Source: UBA2040 sp041674745
GTDB lineage: Bacteria; Bacteroidota; Bacteroidia; Flavobacteriales_D; Crocinitomicaceae
Length of the DNA stretch: 64,000 bases
Direction of reading: 5' to 3'
Assembly (NCBI GenBank): GCA_041674745.1
Contig: JBAYVD010000009.1
Coordinates: 62,001 to 126,000, forward strand
Positions 26,521 to 34,732 of this stretch are shown here, piece by piece; within the stretch, counting starts at the first letter, position 1; each line of letters opens with the position of its first letter. The notes under the pieces were generated by a model. It was not told the origin of the DNA. It searched no databases and worked only from the letters and a program-made list of their open reading frames with translations. The translations under genes were made by a program, and so were the position numbers.

Positions 26521-28365
26521 ATGTGCGGAATAGTTGCCTATATTGGAAAAAAAGAAGCGTATCCTATCTTGATCAAAGGATTGCAAAGATTGGAATACCG
26601 CGGGTACGATAGTGCCGGCGTTGCCATGATTACAGGTGGTGAATTGAATCTCTACAAGAAACAAGGAAAAGTGGTGAATTTGGTCGAATTTGCTGCAGAC
26701 AAAGATACAAGTGGAAATATTGGTATTGCACATACACGTTGGGCAACCCACGGTGAACCCAATGACATCAATGCACACCCACACATTTCAAACAATGGAA
26801 ACATTGCGTTGATTCACAACGGTATTATCGAAAATTACGATGTGCTCAAAGCAGAATTAATCGCCCGAGGATATATTTTTACGAGTGAAACCGACACGGA
26901 AGTTTTGGTGCATTTGATCGAAGACATTCAAAAGAAAGAAGGTGTTTGGTTTGGTGAAGCTTTGCGTATCGCCTTGTTGAGCGTTACCGGTGCGTATGCC
27001 ATCGTAGCCATTTCAAAAGAAAGACCCGATACAATTGTAGCGGCTAGAAAATCGTCTCCATTGGTGGTTGGTATTGGCAAAGAAGGCGATTTCTACATGG
27101 CTTCAGATGCCACACCTATCGTGGAATATACAGACCAAGTGGTGTACTTGAACGACGAAGAAATTGCTGTTATCAATTTGGAAGACGGCATGAAGTTGTG
27201 GAACATCCAAGACGAAGAAAAAACAATGTACGTTCAGCACCTAGAAATGAAATTGGAAGCCCTTGAAAAAGGAGGCTACGAGCATTTCATGTTGAAAGAA
27301 ATATACGAACAACCGCGTTCCATCATGGATTGTTTCCGGGGTCGTTTGAACGCAGAAAAAGGCTGGGTTGGACTCGGTGGGATCAAAGATTACGAACAAA
27401 AATTGGTCAAAGCCAACCGCATCGTGATGGTGGCGTGTGGAACGTCATGGCATGCTTGTTTGGTCGGCGAATACTTGTTTGAAGATTTGGCGCGCATCAA
27501 TGTGGAAGTGGAATACGCTTCTGAATTTAGATACCGTAACCCAATTATCAACGAGGGCGATATCGTGATTGCAGTTTCCCAATCGGGCGAAACAGCTGAT
27601 ACCATGGCGGCACTTGAATTGGCGAAATCCAAAGGAGCGACAATTCTTGGAATTTGCAACGTGGTTGGTTCCTCGATTTCAAGAATCACCGACGCTGGTT
27701 CGTACACGCACGCTGGACCAGAAATTGGTGTAGCTTCTACAAAAGCATTTACGGCGCAAGTAACGGTTTTGACCTTGATGGCCTTAACCATTGCGCACAA
27801 AAAAGGAACGATTACAGAATCAAAGTTTAGAACGATGATTGCAGATTTGGAAGTGATTCCAGAGAAAGTACAACGCGTTTTAGACCATGACAAGCACATA
27901 GAAAAAATTGCAGCGCAGTACAAGGATGCGACAAACGCCTTGTATTTGGGTAGAGGAAGTTCTTTCCCGGTAGCGTTGGAAGGTGCTTTGAAATTGAAAG
28001 AAATTTCTTACATCCACGCAGAAGGTTATCCAGCAGCGGAAATGAAACACGGACCAATCGCTTTAATTGACGAAGCCATGCCAGTTTTCGTGGTAGCGAC
28101 AAAAGGAACTTCTTACGAGAAAGTAGTGTCCAACATTCAGGAAGTGAAAGCCAGAAAAGGGAAAATCATTGCTATTGTCACCGAAGGTGATGAGCAAGTG
28201 AAAGCCATGGCGGATCACGTAATCGAAATTCCAGACACAGACGAACATTTGGTTCCTTTGTTGGCAACGATTCCATTCCAATTGTTATCGTATCACATTG
28301 CGGTCATGAGAGGTTGTAACGTGGATCAACCGCGTAACTTGGCAAAATCGGTAACGGTAGAATAA
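26521..28365 (+). CDS. glmS: Glutamine--fructose-6-phosphate aminotransferase (isomerizing)
   Basis: A 614-aa enzyme that makes glucosamine-6-phosphate from fructose-6-phosphate and glutamine, the entry to peptidoglycan and LPS amino sugars. The N-terminal Ntn glutaminase uses Cys2 (MCGIVAYIG); two SIS domains follow (about 290-420 and 460-600), and the C-terminus PRNLAKSVTVE is the family's conserved tail. It begins 6 bp after the DUF4270 gene. I see no glmS ribozyme-type leader, as expected outside Firmicutes. A hairpin terminator follows. Confidence 0.97.
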   Translation: MCGIVAYIGKKEAYPILIKGLQRLEYRGYDSAGVAMITGGELNLYKKQGKVVNLVEFAADKDTSGNIGIAHTRWATHGEPNDINAHPHISNNGNIALIHNGIIENYDVLKAELIARGYIFTSETDTEVLVHLIEDIQKKEGVWFGEALRIALLSVTGAYAIVAISKERPDTIVAARKSSPLVVGIGKEGDFYMASDATPIVEYTDQVVYLNDEEIAVINLEDGMKLWNIQDEEKTMYVQHLEMKLEALEKGGYEHFMLKEIYEQPRSIMDCFRGRLNAEKGWVGLGGIKDYEQKLVKANRIVMVACGTSWHACLVGEYLFEDLARINVEVEYASEFRYRNPIINEGDIVIAVSQSGETADTMAALELAKSKGATILGICNVVGSSISRITDAGSYTHAGPEIGVASTKAFTAQVTVLTLMALTIAHKKGTITESKFRTMIADLEVIPEKVQRVLDHDKHIEKIAAQYKDATNALYLGRGSSFPVALEGALKLKEISYIHAEGYPAAEMKHGPIALIDEAMPVFVVATKGTSYEKVVSNIQEVKARKGKIIAIVTEGDEQVKAMADHVIEIPDTDEHLVPLLATIPFQLLSYHIAVMRGCNVDQPRNLAKSVTVE

Positions 28366-28431
28366 AATAAGCTGGACTTTCTTTTGGAATAGGAAGAAAG
28401 GAAGGGAATAAGAGCATAAAGAATTTTTGGA

Positions 28432-28468
28432 GTGGAGGATAATTGAAATTATCCTCCATTTTAAATTT
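28432..28468 (+). terminator. Terminator after glmS
   Basis: TGGAGGATAATT (28433-28444) is the exact inverse of AATTATCCTCCA (28447-28458), a stem of up to 12 bp, followed by TTTTAAATTTG. It lies 67 bp after glmS. The remaining spacer to the convergent CAP gene holds no gene; it carries one copy of a dispersed CCACAGATT-type repeat. Confidence 0.7.
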
Positions 28469-28560
28469 GTGAAAACCCTTTAAATCTCTGGACTGACTCC
28501 TTGCCTGTGTCAGGACAACCATTCCCGTTCTGTTTTCCACATACAGCCCAAAATCCTTTT

Positions 28561-28579
28561 AAATCTGGGAAATCTGTGG
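28561..28579 (-). repeat. Dispersed intergenic CCACAGATTnnnCAGATTT repeat, copy 1
   Basis: Read on the minus strand this 19-mer is CCACAGATTTCCCAGATTT. It matches the site at 32958-32976 at 16 of 19 positions. It lies 19 bp beyond the stop of the CAP-domain gene. Confidence 0.5.
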
Positions 28580-28597
28580 CTCAAATCCATTGTAAGA

Positions 28598-29104
28598 TCA
28601 CTTTCCACCGAAATCCATCACACAAAAAATCTCCTCGGTCTCCGGATTGAAACGGAAGGCGAAATCGGCATGGGTGAAATTTTTGTACAACAAATTGGCG
28701 TTGTGCGGCTTAGATTTTCGCCACAATTGAAACATCTCTTCCACCAAAGCGGTTTGGGTTTTTGCATCATGACTCATGAAATCAGCATAGACGGAAAGAC
28801 AATTTTCACCAAAATACGTAAAATAATACCGTGAAAACGCCCGAATACGATCCTGCGTGGTACGGTATTTTTTATTCGGTTGGGTGTGTGATAATTTCCC
28901 AATGGAAAACAAATAATCACACTGATTTTGCGCGGCACGTTGCAACCCATTTTCTAATACCAACGGTGCCAAACGGTGCTGTTTTCGGTAGACATTTATT
29001 TTTTCGAGCAATTGATTTTTTAGTTCAACGGATGCAGAATCTTCTTTCGCCTGCGCACCAGCCGAACCAACCAACGATAAAAATAAGAAAAAAAGGACTT
29101 TCAT
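28598..29104 (-). CDS. Secreted CAP-domain (SCP-like) protein
   Basis: A 168-aa protein with a signal peptide (MKVLFFLFLSLVGSAGAQA) and one CAP/SCP-PR1 domain: LLEKINVYRKQHRLAPLVLENGLQRAAQNQCDYL, then the FGENC and THADFAF blocks near the usual cavity residues. Bacterial CAP proteins are extracytoplasmic and of varied or unknown activity. Transcribed alone, divergent from the small PH-like membrane protein gene. Confidence 0.85.
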   Translation of the reverse strand: MKVLFFLFLSLVGSAGAQAKEDSASVELKNQLLEKINVYRKQHRLAPLVLENGLQRAAQNQCDYLFSIGKLSHTQPNKKYRTTQDRIRAFSRYYFTYFGENCLSVYADFMSHDAKTQTALVEEMFQLWRKSKPHNANLLYKNFTHADFAFRFNPETEEIFCVMDFGGK

Positions 29105-29193
29105 GGAGATGGATTTTTTGCTTGTTGAAACGCTGTTATAGGAAGAAATATTGTGATGGAATGGGAGGAAGAAGTGCGCGAAATTCTTTCAAT

Positions 29194-29213
29194 AACTGTG
29201 TAAATACACAGTT
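29194..29213. promoter_or_regulatory. 20-bp perfect palindrome, putative operator
   Basis: AACTGTGTA-AA-TACACAGTT has two 9-bp perfect arms around AA. It overlaps the TTG -33 box of the rightward promoter and lies in the divergent region between the CAP gene and the 128-aa membrane protein gene. It has no U-run on either side, so a terminator is unlikely; a dimeric repressor or activator site is the simplest reading. Confidence 0.55.
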
Positions 29214-29242
29214 GTAGTTGTGAAACAAATCGATTAGCTTTG
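29212..29242 (+). promoter_or_regulatory. Promoter for 128-aa membrane protein
   Basis: TTG at 29212-29214 and TAGCTTTG (TAnnTTTG) at 29235-29242 are 20 nt apart; the -7 element ends 53 nt before the ATG. The -33 box overlaps the end of a perfect palindrome. Confidence 0.55.
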
Positions 29243-29295
29243 ATTAACATGAATGCAAGGGCAAATGCATTTGGCCAACTAACAATTGAAAAAGG

Positions 29296-29682
29296 ATGAG
29301 AAGCAACTACAACAAGGAATTTAGACAATACAATTTGCTGATGGTAAAATACGGTTTGGTGTTTGTTCTAGTGCTCTTGCTGTTGACAGTATTGACAGAA
29401 AAATACCCAAATTTCATGGGTGTATTTAACTCGATGTTGCAAGGGGTCGGACTGATTACTTTGATATTTGTTTATTTCCTGAGAAGCAAAAAAAACTATT
29501 TTACGCCTAAAATGAGCACATTCATTAAAACCAGACTATTCCCGAAAAAAATAAAATGGATGGAATTAAAGTCCATCCGAGAATATGCCGGCAACTTCAA
29601 AATGATCCTTAGCAAAAGCGAATTGACGCTTGATACGCATGTCATTGATGCCAATTCCTTAGCAGAACTGAAAACCGAATAG
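29296..29682 (+). CDS. Small two-TM membrane protein with PH-like tail
   Basis: A 128-aa protein with two hydrophobic helices (about 17-34 and 46-62) and a soluble C-terminal stretch of about 60 residues (KIKWMELKSIREYAGNFKMILS onward) whose alternating pattern resembles bacterial PH-like domains. No named family is recognised with confidence. It has a good promoter and a palindrome upstream and is followed by the convergent SGNH-like gene after 72 bp. Confidence 0.7.
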   Translation: MRSNYNKEFRQYNLLMVKYGLVFVLVLLLLTVLTEKYPNFMGVFNSMLQGVGLITLIFVYFLRSKKNYFTPKMSTFIKTRLFPKKIKWMELKSIREYAGNFKMILSKSELTLDTHVIDANSLAELKTE

Positions 29683-29754
29683 GAGAATTATTACCGGATT
29701 TAAAAAGCCTAGACTACTACTTTCTTTCAACAAGAGCTTTCAAGAAAAGAATTA

Positions 29755-30780
29755 TCAGAAGGCTTCCAAGCCCAACTTCAGTTGCGCCGCAATCGCTTTC
29801 CGTCCTTTCTCAGCATAATGCTCAGACGTCCAGTTTTGGTCGATGAATTGGTCGTTTTCCACTAATTCGAGGTTGTTGATGGTTTGTGCATTTTTTTGGT
29901 TGTAGCGTTTCATCAAAAGCTGCGCGTTGGCTTTCATAATGCCCGTTAAATCGCTTCCCACCAATTCTTGGGCGCGTTGTACGTTTTCAGGAAGAATGTG
30001 AAACAGCACCTTCCAATGGCGTTTCTGAGCCAATTCTACGATGGCGTCGAAATCACGGATGCGTGGATTGGTCTGCACGTCAATTTGAAACGAATAGGAT
30101 TTGATGTAGTGGCACGCCAATTCTGTCAAAGCTTGATTGCGGGAGCCGTCCTCGTTTTTCACGCCTTGCAAATCCATGCCGAGGTCCCATTCACTCGTAT
30201 TTTGGTGCGGAAAACTGGAATACAGGCTCAATTCATCCGTTTGCCAATGGGCGAGAAAGAGTTTTTCCCATTCTTTTGTGGTTTTGTTGTCGTAGTTTTT
30301 GAGTCCCAGCATTAAACGATTCACCAAAGGCGGATACGGCCGCAACAACACGGTGCTTTTTTGCAAGGCGGTTTCCAAATCGGAGTAAATCCAGCCGGCG
30401 CCAAACGAGCGTAAATTCATCGTCACGATGATGGTTTTGATGTTGGAATCGGCGGGCAAGGCTTTCAAAAAATCCAAATAAATGCCCGCGTGACTCGCTT
30501 CTTTGGTCAGCGAACCCATTTTGATTTTCGGCAGTAAACTGGCGGACAATTCGCTGATGGTTCGTCGGTCTTGGTCGTCTTCGCGAAAAGAAATATTCGA
30601 CGATTCGCCTAAATACACCACATCGGCTTCTTCGGCGACTACTTCGCGAATCATGTTGATGGCCGGCGCGTGTTCTTGCAAATCTTTCTCGAAGAAAAAT
30701 TGCGTATACAAGGCATTGCAAACCACGAGCATCAGCGCGATTCCCAAAAATTTCAAGGCGATATTTTGTTTTACTGTCAT
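29755..30780 (-). CDS. SGNH/DltD-like partner of MBOAT O-acyltransferase
   Basis: A 341-aa protein with one N-terminal membrane anchor (residues 8-26) and a periplasmic SGNH-like domain: block I is VVYLGESSN with the candidate nucleophile Ser60, and the C-terminal Asp314/His321 pair sits in DQNWTSEH. Such proteins (DltD, AlgX/AlgJ types) complete acyl transfer started by a membrane-bound MBOAT. It starts 4 bp after the MBOAT stop, so the two work together. Base composition is richer than in the neighbours (113 G+C in four 60-nt rows counted by hand, 47%). The acceptor glycan is unknown. Confidence 0.82.
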   Translation of the reverse strand: MTVKQNIALKFLGIALMLVVCNALYTQFFFEKDLQEHAPAINMIREVVAEEADVVYLGESSNISFREDDQDRRTISELSASLLPKIKMGSLTKEASHAGIYLDFLKALPADSNIKTIIVTMNLRSFGAGWIYSDLETALQKSTVLLRPYPPLVNRLMLGLKNYDNKTTKEWEKLFLAHWQTDELSLYSSFPHQNTSEWDLGMDLQGVKNEDGSRNQALTELACHYIKSYSFQIDVQTNPRIRDFDAIVELAQKRHWKVLFHILPENVQRAQELVGSDLTGIMKANAQLLMKRYNQKNAQTINNLELVENDQFIDQNWTSEHYAEKGRKAIAAQLKLGLEAF

Positions 30781-30784
30781 ACCG

Positions 30785-32191
30785 CTAGAATTGGAAATAG
30801 ATGAATGGATAATTTTCTACGCCTGAGAAAGCAATCGTTAGGAAGAGCAGCGCGAAATAAATGCTCCAGCGCACGGGCCACTGAATTGTCGAGCACCATT
30901 TGTCGAATCGAGATTGGAACAATAAGGTATCGAGTAAGATGAAACCGAGCAAGAAATACCAAACCGAAGTGGGAATTTCCACGTCGGACGGCACGTGCCA
31001 GTTTTTCAACAAGGATTTGAAAACCAGTTTGGCTTGTGCCCAATCTTTCGCCCGGAAAAAGACCCAAATGAAACTGACCAGCACAAACGTGAGTCCAATT
31101 TTGAAATAGCGCAAAATACCTTTGGCTGAATCACCCAACTTTGGAAATTTCTTATAGAAAACAGCTTCCACCAAGTACAACAACCCATGCAAAAATCCCC
31201 AAATGATAAACGTCCAATTGGCGCCGTGCCAGAATCCACTCACGACAAAAACGATCAGGATGTTCAAGATCCACCGACTGACTTTCACTTTGTTTCCGCC
31301 CAAGGAAAAGTAAACGTAATCGCGGAACCAGGTCGACAGAGAAATGTGCCAACGTTGCCAAAATTCACCGATGCTTTGGGCCAAATACGGATTTTTGAAA
31401 TTGTCCATGATGCTGAATCCCATTGCTTTTGCGCAACCGACCGCAATCGTGGAATAGCCCAAGAAATCGCAGTAAATTTGAAACGAGTAAAAGAAGATTC
31501 CTTTCAAAATTGCACCCGAATGTAGGTTTTCCGGCGAATTGTACACGGTATCGACAATGGGCGCCAAGTTATCGGCAATCACCATTTTTACAAAAAAGCC
31601 AAAGAGAATCAAACGCAATCCATCGATGAGGTTTTGCCATTGAAAGGTTTGCACTTCGTGAATTTGGCGCAAGAGACTTTGTGGTCGCTCGATGGGTCCA
31701 GTCACCAATTGCGGATAAAATAGCACGTACAACGAATACAAACCAAAGTGGCGTTCTGCTTTTTGATTTCCGCGGTACACTTCGATGACGTAACTCAAAC
31801 TTTGGAAAGTGTGGAACGAAAGTCCGATGGGCAACAGAATATCAAATTGACGGTTGGGGTAGGAGAAGCCTAGTTTTTCGCTGAGCCAGTGCAAGTTTTC
31901 ATTGAAAAACCCAAAATACTTGAAAACAAACAAGACCAAACAGGTAGAAACCACACTGACCACCAAATACCCTTTTCGTTTTTTACCTTCTGCCTTTTCA
32001 ATGTAAATGCCAGCGACAAAATCGATGAGAATGGTGATGAGGAGAATCAGAATGTATTCCGGCACGAAGAACATGTAGAAAACGCAACTCGCCAAGAGCA
32101 AATGCATCCAGCGATATTGGTGCGACAGCAAAAAGAAGACAAGCGTAACCAGCGGGAAAAAGAAAAAGAATTCGAGCGAGTTAAACAGCAT
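30785..32191 (-). CDS. MBOAT family O-acyltransferase (AlgI/DltB-like)
   Basis: A 468-aa polytopic membrane protein that passes acyl (usually acetyl) groups across the membrane to a cell-surface polymer. The diagnostic region is FGFFVKMVIADNLAPIV near residue 210, FWQRWHISLSTWFRDYVY near 285 and the catalytic His in SGFWHGANWTF near 321. The first residues (MLFNSLEFFFFFPLV) are typical of the family. It forms a two-gene unit with the SGNH-like gene and lies 38 bp after a small secreted protein gene. Confidence 0.94.
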   Translation of the reverse strand: MLFNSLEFFFFFPLVTLVFFLLSHQYRWMHLLLASCVFYMFFVPEYILILLITILIDFVAGIYIEKAEGKKRKGYLVVSVVSTCLVLFVFKYFGFFNENLHWLSEKLGFSYPNRQFDILLPIGLSFHTFQSLSYVIEVYRGNQKAERHFGLYSLYVLFYPQLVTGPIERPQSLLRQIHEVQTFQWQNLIDGLRLILFGFFVKMVIADNLAPIVDTVYNSPENLHSGAILKGIFFYSFQIYCDFLGYSTIAVGCAKAMGFSIMDNFKNPYLAQSIGEFWQRWHISLSTWFRDYVYFSLGGNKVKVSRWILNILIVFVVSGFWHGANWTFIIWGFLHGLLYLVEAVFYKKFPKLGDSAKGILRYFKIGLTFVLVSFIWVFFRAKDWAQAKLVFKSLLKNWHVPSDVEIPTSVWYFLLGFILLDTLLFQSRFDKWCSTIQWPVRWSIYFALLFLTIAFSGVENYPFIYFQF

Positions 32192-32229
32192 ATTTTTTCT
32201 AGCGTAAAAACGAATTAATTATTGTCTTT

Positions 32230-32826
32230 CTATTTGAATTTTAGGGCATGAAATGCCTCCAAGGCCATTTTTTCTATTACTTCTCGGTCATTGCCCAAGA
32301 AACTAACATACACATCACATTCAAAATTTTTGTGCAAAACCATCATCAAGCAATACTTGAACTCAGGCGCAAAAGAGGTTGAGTGAAGGTCGAATAACGT
32401 AATCGCTCCAGCATCGCCATTGAATTCTTTTTTGACCACTTCTTCATCAAATTCACGCCCCATTTTGACGTCTTTTCCAGGAATTTTCGACAAAACTTGC
32501 ATGTTTTGAAGATATTTTCCTCTCCAGAAATTGTTGGGGTGAGCCAAACGCACAAGTGGATTGCCAAGATTCTTTTTGTATTGTTTGATTAGCGGAGCCA
32601 AAGATTCTACCGTGTAGTGAACTTCAAATGTATCCAAACCATGGATCATTGCACCTTGATAGGACAGTTCATCATTCGGCAAACAAGTCACATCCGTAAA
32701 TCCCGGAGGCAATACAAATTCAAGGTGATTTTTTTTGAGTGTTTTTTTGAACTTTTTATTCACTTGAGCGAATTGCGGCAAAGCAATCAGCAGGGCAAAA
32801 AACAGCAGTACAAATCTCAATTTCAT
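32230..32826 (-). CDS. Secreted protein of unknown function
   Basis: A 198-aa protein with a clear signal peptide (MKLRFVLLFFALLIALPQFAQ), which fixes the ATG at 32826 rather than an earlier in-frame start. The mature part is mixed alpha/beta; it has a DTFEVHYTVESLAPLIKQYKK segment and a C-terminal helix (EKMALEAFHALKFK). I do not recognise the family. It lies upstream of the MBOAT pair on the same strand, 38 bp away, so co-transcription is possible. Confidence 0.75.
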   Translation of the reverse strand: MKLRFVLLFFALLIALPQFAQVNKKFKKTLKKNHLEFVLPPGFTDVTCLPNDELSYQGAMIHGLDTFEVHYTVESLAPLIKQYKKNLGNPLVRLAHPNNFWRGKYLQNMQVLSKIPGKDVKMGREFDEEVVKKEFNGDAGAITLFDLHSTSFAPEFKYCLMMVLHKNFECDVYVSFLGNDREVIEKMALEAFHALKFK

Positions 32827-33139
32827 CACGGAATTTTTAGAAAGTCCAATGTTACGAATTTCTGTCCTTTTGACGATGAGATTTGGCGGTGAATTTGATG
32901 GATGAGATTGGTTAGAATGGAATACTGTTGCCATTCATACGCAGGCACGAAGTCAGGCCACAGATTGCGCAGATTTATACAGATTTTTAAGTTTCCTACC
33001 TTGAGGGACGGAAACGCAAGGTGTTAGCGATAATTTCTATAAAATCGAATGAACAGGAAAATCTTAACTCTGCACACCCTCCTTAATCCTTCCTCAAAGG
33101 AGGAAAAACAACTTCAAAAAGTCCTAGTATACTTCGTCG
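32827..33139. other. 313-bp intergenic region without a gene
   Basis: I see no supported gene here. The stretch holds one copy of the dispersed CCACAGATT-type repeat (32958-32976) followed by a third CAGATT at 32980, and an imperfect CCTCC/GGAGG palindromic patch near 33080-33113 that lacks a proper U-run. It must contain the promoter of the secreted-protein gene, but no TAnnTTTG match stands out. Confidence 0.5.
32958..32976 (+). repeat. Dispersed intergenic CCACAGATTnnnCAGATTT repeat, copy 2
   Basis: CCACAGATTGCGCAGATTT, with a further CAGATTTTT at 32980, gives three CAGATT units spaced 9-10 bp. It is the counterpart of the site at 28561-28579, in the opposite orientation. Confidence 0.5.
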
Positions 33140-34546
33140 TTAATTATGAAACGTCGTATTCTTAAACGTTTTCACAAAATCAATGAATTTTTGTACATCT
33201 TCCTTGTTGGTCGCTAAACCAACGCTAATACGGGTAGCGCCGCGTAGTTTTCCGTAAAAGTGAATGCGATCACCGAATTCGCCATCCGCGTGTTGCGTGA
33301 AATATTGACCCAATTCTTCCCCGGTAATATCCGAATTCATTTCGTCCAATCCAGGATTGCAGAAACAACCCGTGCGAATGGATATTTTTTTGTCATTCGC
33401 TTTGTGTTCGACTTGATCGATTGGGAAGGTATTTCCCGCAGAATCCAAGAAATTCATAATCAACGTCCCACCAACATTTTTGCGGTCTTTCGGTCCGTAA
33501 ATTTGCAGAATGGATTTCCCGTTATCGTGCTTCAATACACTGATTTCATTGTAGATAAATTCACTCAAGGCAGAAATTCGGTCCGTAATTCTGTGCATGC
33601 CAATTTCTTCCAAGTAATCCAAACCAATTTTTACCGCTGGAATGTCCAAGTAATTAATGGTTCCGTCTTCGAACCGTTCATGATCTTGCACCAACCAATG
33701 TTTTTGCGCTTTTACACCGACCATTTGTACTGTTCCACCAGCAAACCAAGGTTTTTGCAACTTGTCGAATTTCGATTTTTTGATCAACAAACAACCGATT
33801 CCTGTTGGGTATCCAAACATTTTATAGAAGGACATGGAGACAAAATCTGGTTTTACTTGGTGTAAATCCAACTTGGAAGTAGGAACAAACGCTGCAGCAT
33901 CCAGCAATACATCCCAACCTTTTTGGTGGGCTTTTTCTATCCATCCCAAATCGTGCTTAATACCCGAAACATTGGATTGCGCTGGGAAAGCAAACAATTT
34001 GACATCCGAGTCTGGACCCGCGTTCAATTGTTCTTCCAGTTTTTGTTCATCGATGTTGAGATCTTTCGCTTTTAAATAGCCATATTCAAATTTTCCGCCT
34101 TTGTTTTTGCAATATTCCCGAATTCCGTTCACCGAATTGTGGTTGTCTGTCAACAACAAATAATGCGATTTTTCTGAAAAAGGGTAGCTTTCACCGACAA
34201 TGCGCAAGGCTCCTGAGGCATTGGGTGTGAAAACACAATGGTAGTCGTCTTCCGCATTGAAAAACCGCAACACGGCTTTGCGCGCTTCTGTCACCAAAAG
34301 GGTAGATGCCAAAGAAGTAGGATTGGTAGAATGCGGATTGCCAAACACATTGTTGCGCAGCATGCGTTGGTGGATGTCCAATTGCGATTTTGCGTACAAA
34401 TTTCCACCTGTGAAATCCAAATAGGTATTGCCCGTTTCGTCCAAACGTGCATATTCTTTTTGTCTCAATTCTTGGAAAAAAGACTCAAAAGGAAGTGTGT
34501 CGACGCCGGTTACAACGACTTTATTAAGGGCAAATGGAAATTTCAT
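33140..34546 (-). CDS. Class V aminotransferase / molybdenum-cofactor-sulfurase-like PLP enzyme
   Basis: A 468-aa fold-type I PLP enzyme closest to the N-terminal domain of MoCo sulfurases and cysteine desulfurases. The PLP lysine is in SFYKMFGYPTGIG near residue 240, the PLP Asp is in DVLLDAAAFVPT, and a conserved Cys pair occurs in RTGCFCNPG. FTPNASGALRIVGESYPF is the cofactor-binding N-terminal block. The MOSC domain of true MOCOS is absent and no molybdenum genes are nearby, so the sulfur acceptor is unknown. I start at the ATG at 34546; an ATG at 34579 adds 11 residues and is also possible, since a TATCTTTG element lies at 34605-34612. Confidence 0.85.
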   Translation of the reverse strand: MKFPFALNKVVVTGVDTLPFESFFQELRQKEYARLDETGNTYLDFTGGNLYAKSQLDIHQRMLRNNVFGNPHSTNPTSLASTLLVTEARKAVLRFFNAEDDYHCVFTPNASGALRIVGESYPFSEKSHYLLLTDNHNSVNGIREYCKNKGGKFEYGYLKAKDLNIDEQKLEEQLNAGPDSDVKLFAFPAQSNVSGIKHDLGWIEKAHQKGWDVLLDAAAFVPTSKLDLHQVKPDFVSMSFYKMFGYPTGIGCLLIKKSKFDKLQKPWFAGGTVQMVGVKAQKHWLVQDHERFEDGTINYLDIPAVKIGLDYLEEIGMHRITDRISALSEFIYNEISVLKHDNGKSILQIYGPKDRKNVGGTLIMNFLDSAGNTFPIDQVEHKANDKKISIRTGCFCNPGLDEMNSDITGEELGQYFTQHADGEFGDRIHFYGKLRGATRISVGLATNKEDVQKFIDFVKTFKNTTFHN

Positions 34547-34604
34547 AGGTCTGCAATTGAAAAAATAAACCCGAGGCATTTTCAGAGTAATGGCTCAGTG
34601 GTAC

Positions 34605-34612
34605 CAAAGATA
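34605..34612 (-). promoter_or_regulatory. Candidate -7 element for MOCOS-like gene
   Basis: Minus-strand TATCTTTG matches TAnnTTTG. It ends 25 nt before the ATG at 34579 and 58 nt before the ATG at 34546. No clear -33 TTG. Confidence 0.4.
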
Positions 34613-34678
34613 AAACTTTCTGCACTGAATACTAAATTTACGGAACTCATCCTGGGAATATTCTTGTATTCCTATGAC

Positions 34679-34712
34679 AAAAAAAGACCCAACCGTTTCC
34701 CATTGAGTCTTT
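34679..34712 (-). terminator. Terminator after DUF937-like gene
   Basis: On the minus strand AAAGACTCAA pairs with TTGGGTCTTT (plus coordinates 34703-34712 and 34683-34692), a 10-bp stem with one G-U pair and a 10-nt loop, and the T-run continues into TTTTTTT. It lies 20 bp after the stop of the 149-aa gene. Confidence 0.82.
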
Positions 34713-34732
34713 GAACTACCCATCCACTCAAA

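Noticed and set aside
26300..26521. glmS ribozyme or riboswitch upstream of glmS
   Set aside because: Only 6 bp separate DUF4270 and glmS, and the upstream bases are coding; no room or motif for the ribozyme.
28304..28540. 78-codon minus-strand frame over the glmS 3' end and terminator
   Set aside because: It crosses a clear hairpin terminator and the conserved GlmS C-terminus; no coding features.
30233..30721. 162-codon minus-strand open frame overlapping the SGNH-like gene
   Set aside because: It is Arg/His-rich with no domain and lies fully inside a frame with a signal anchor and SGNH motifs; raised GC makes such shadow frames longer.
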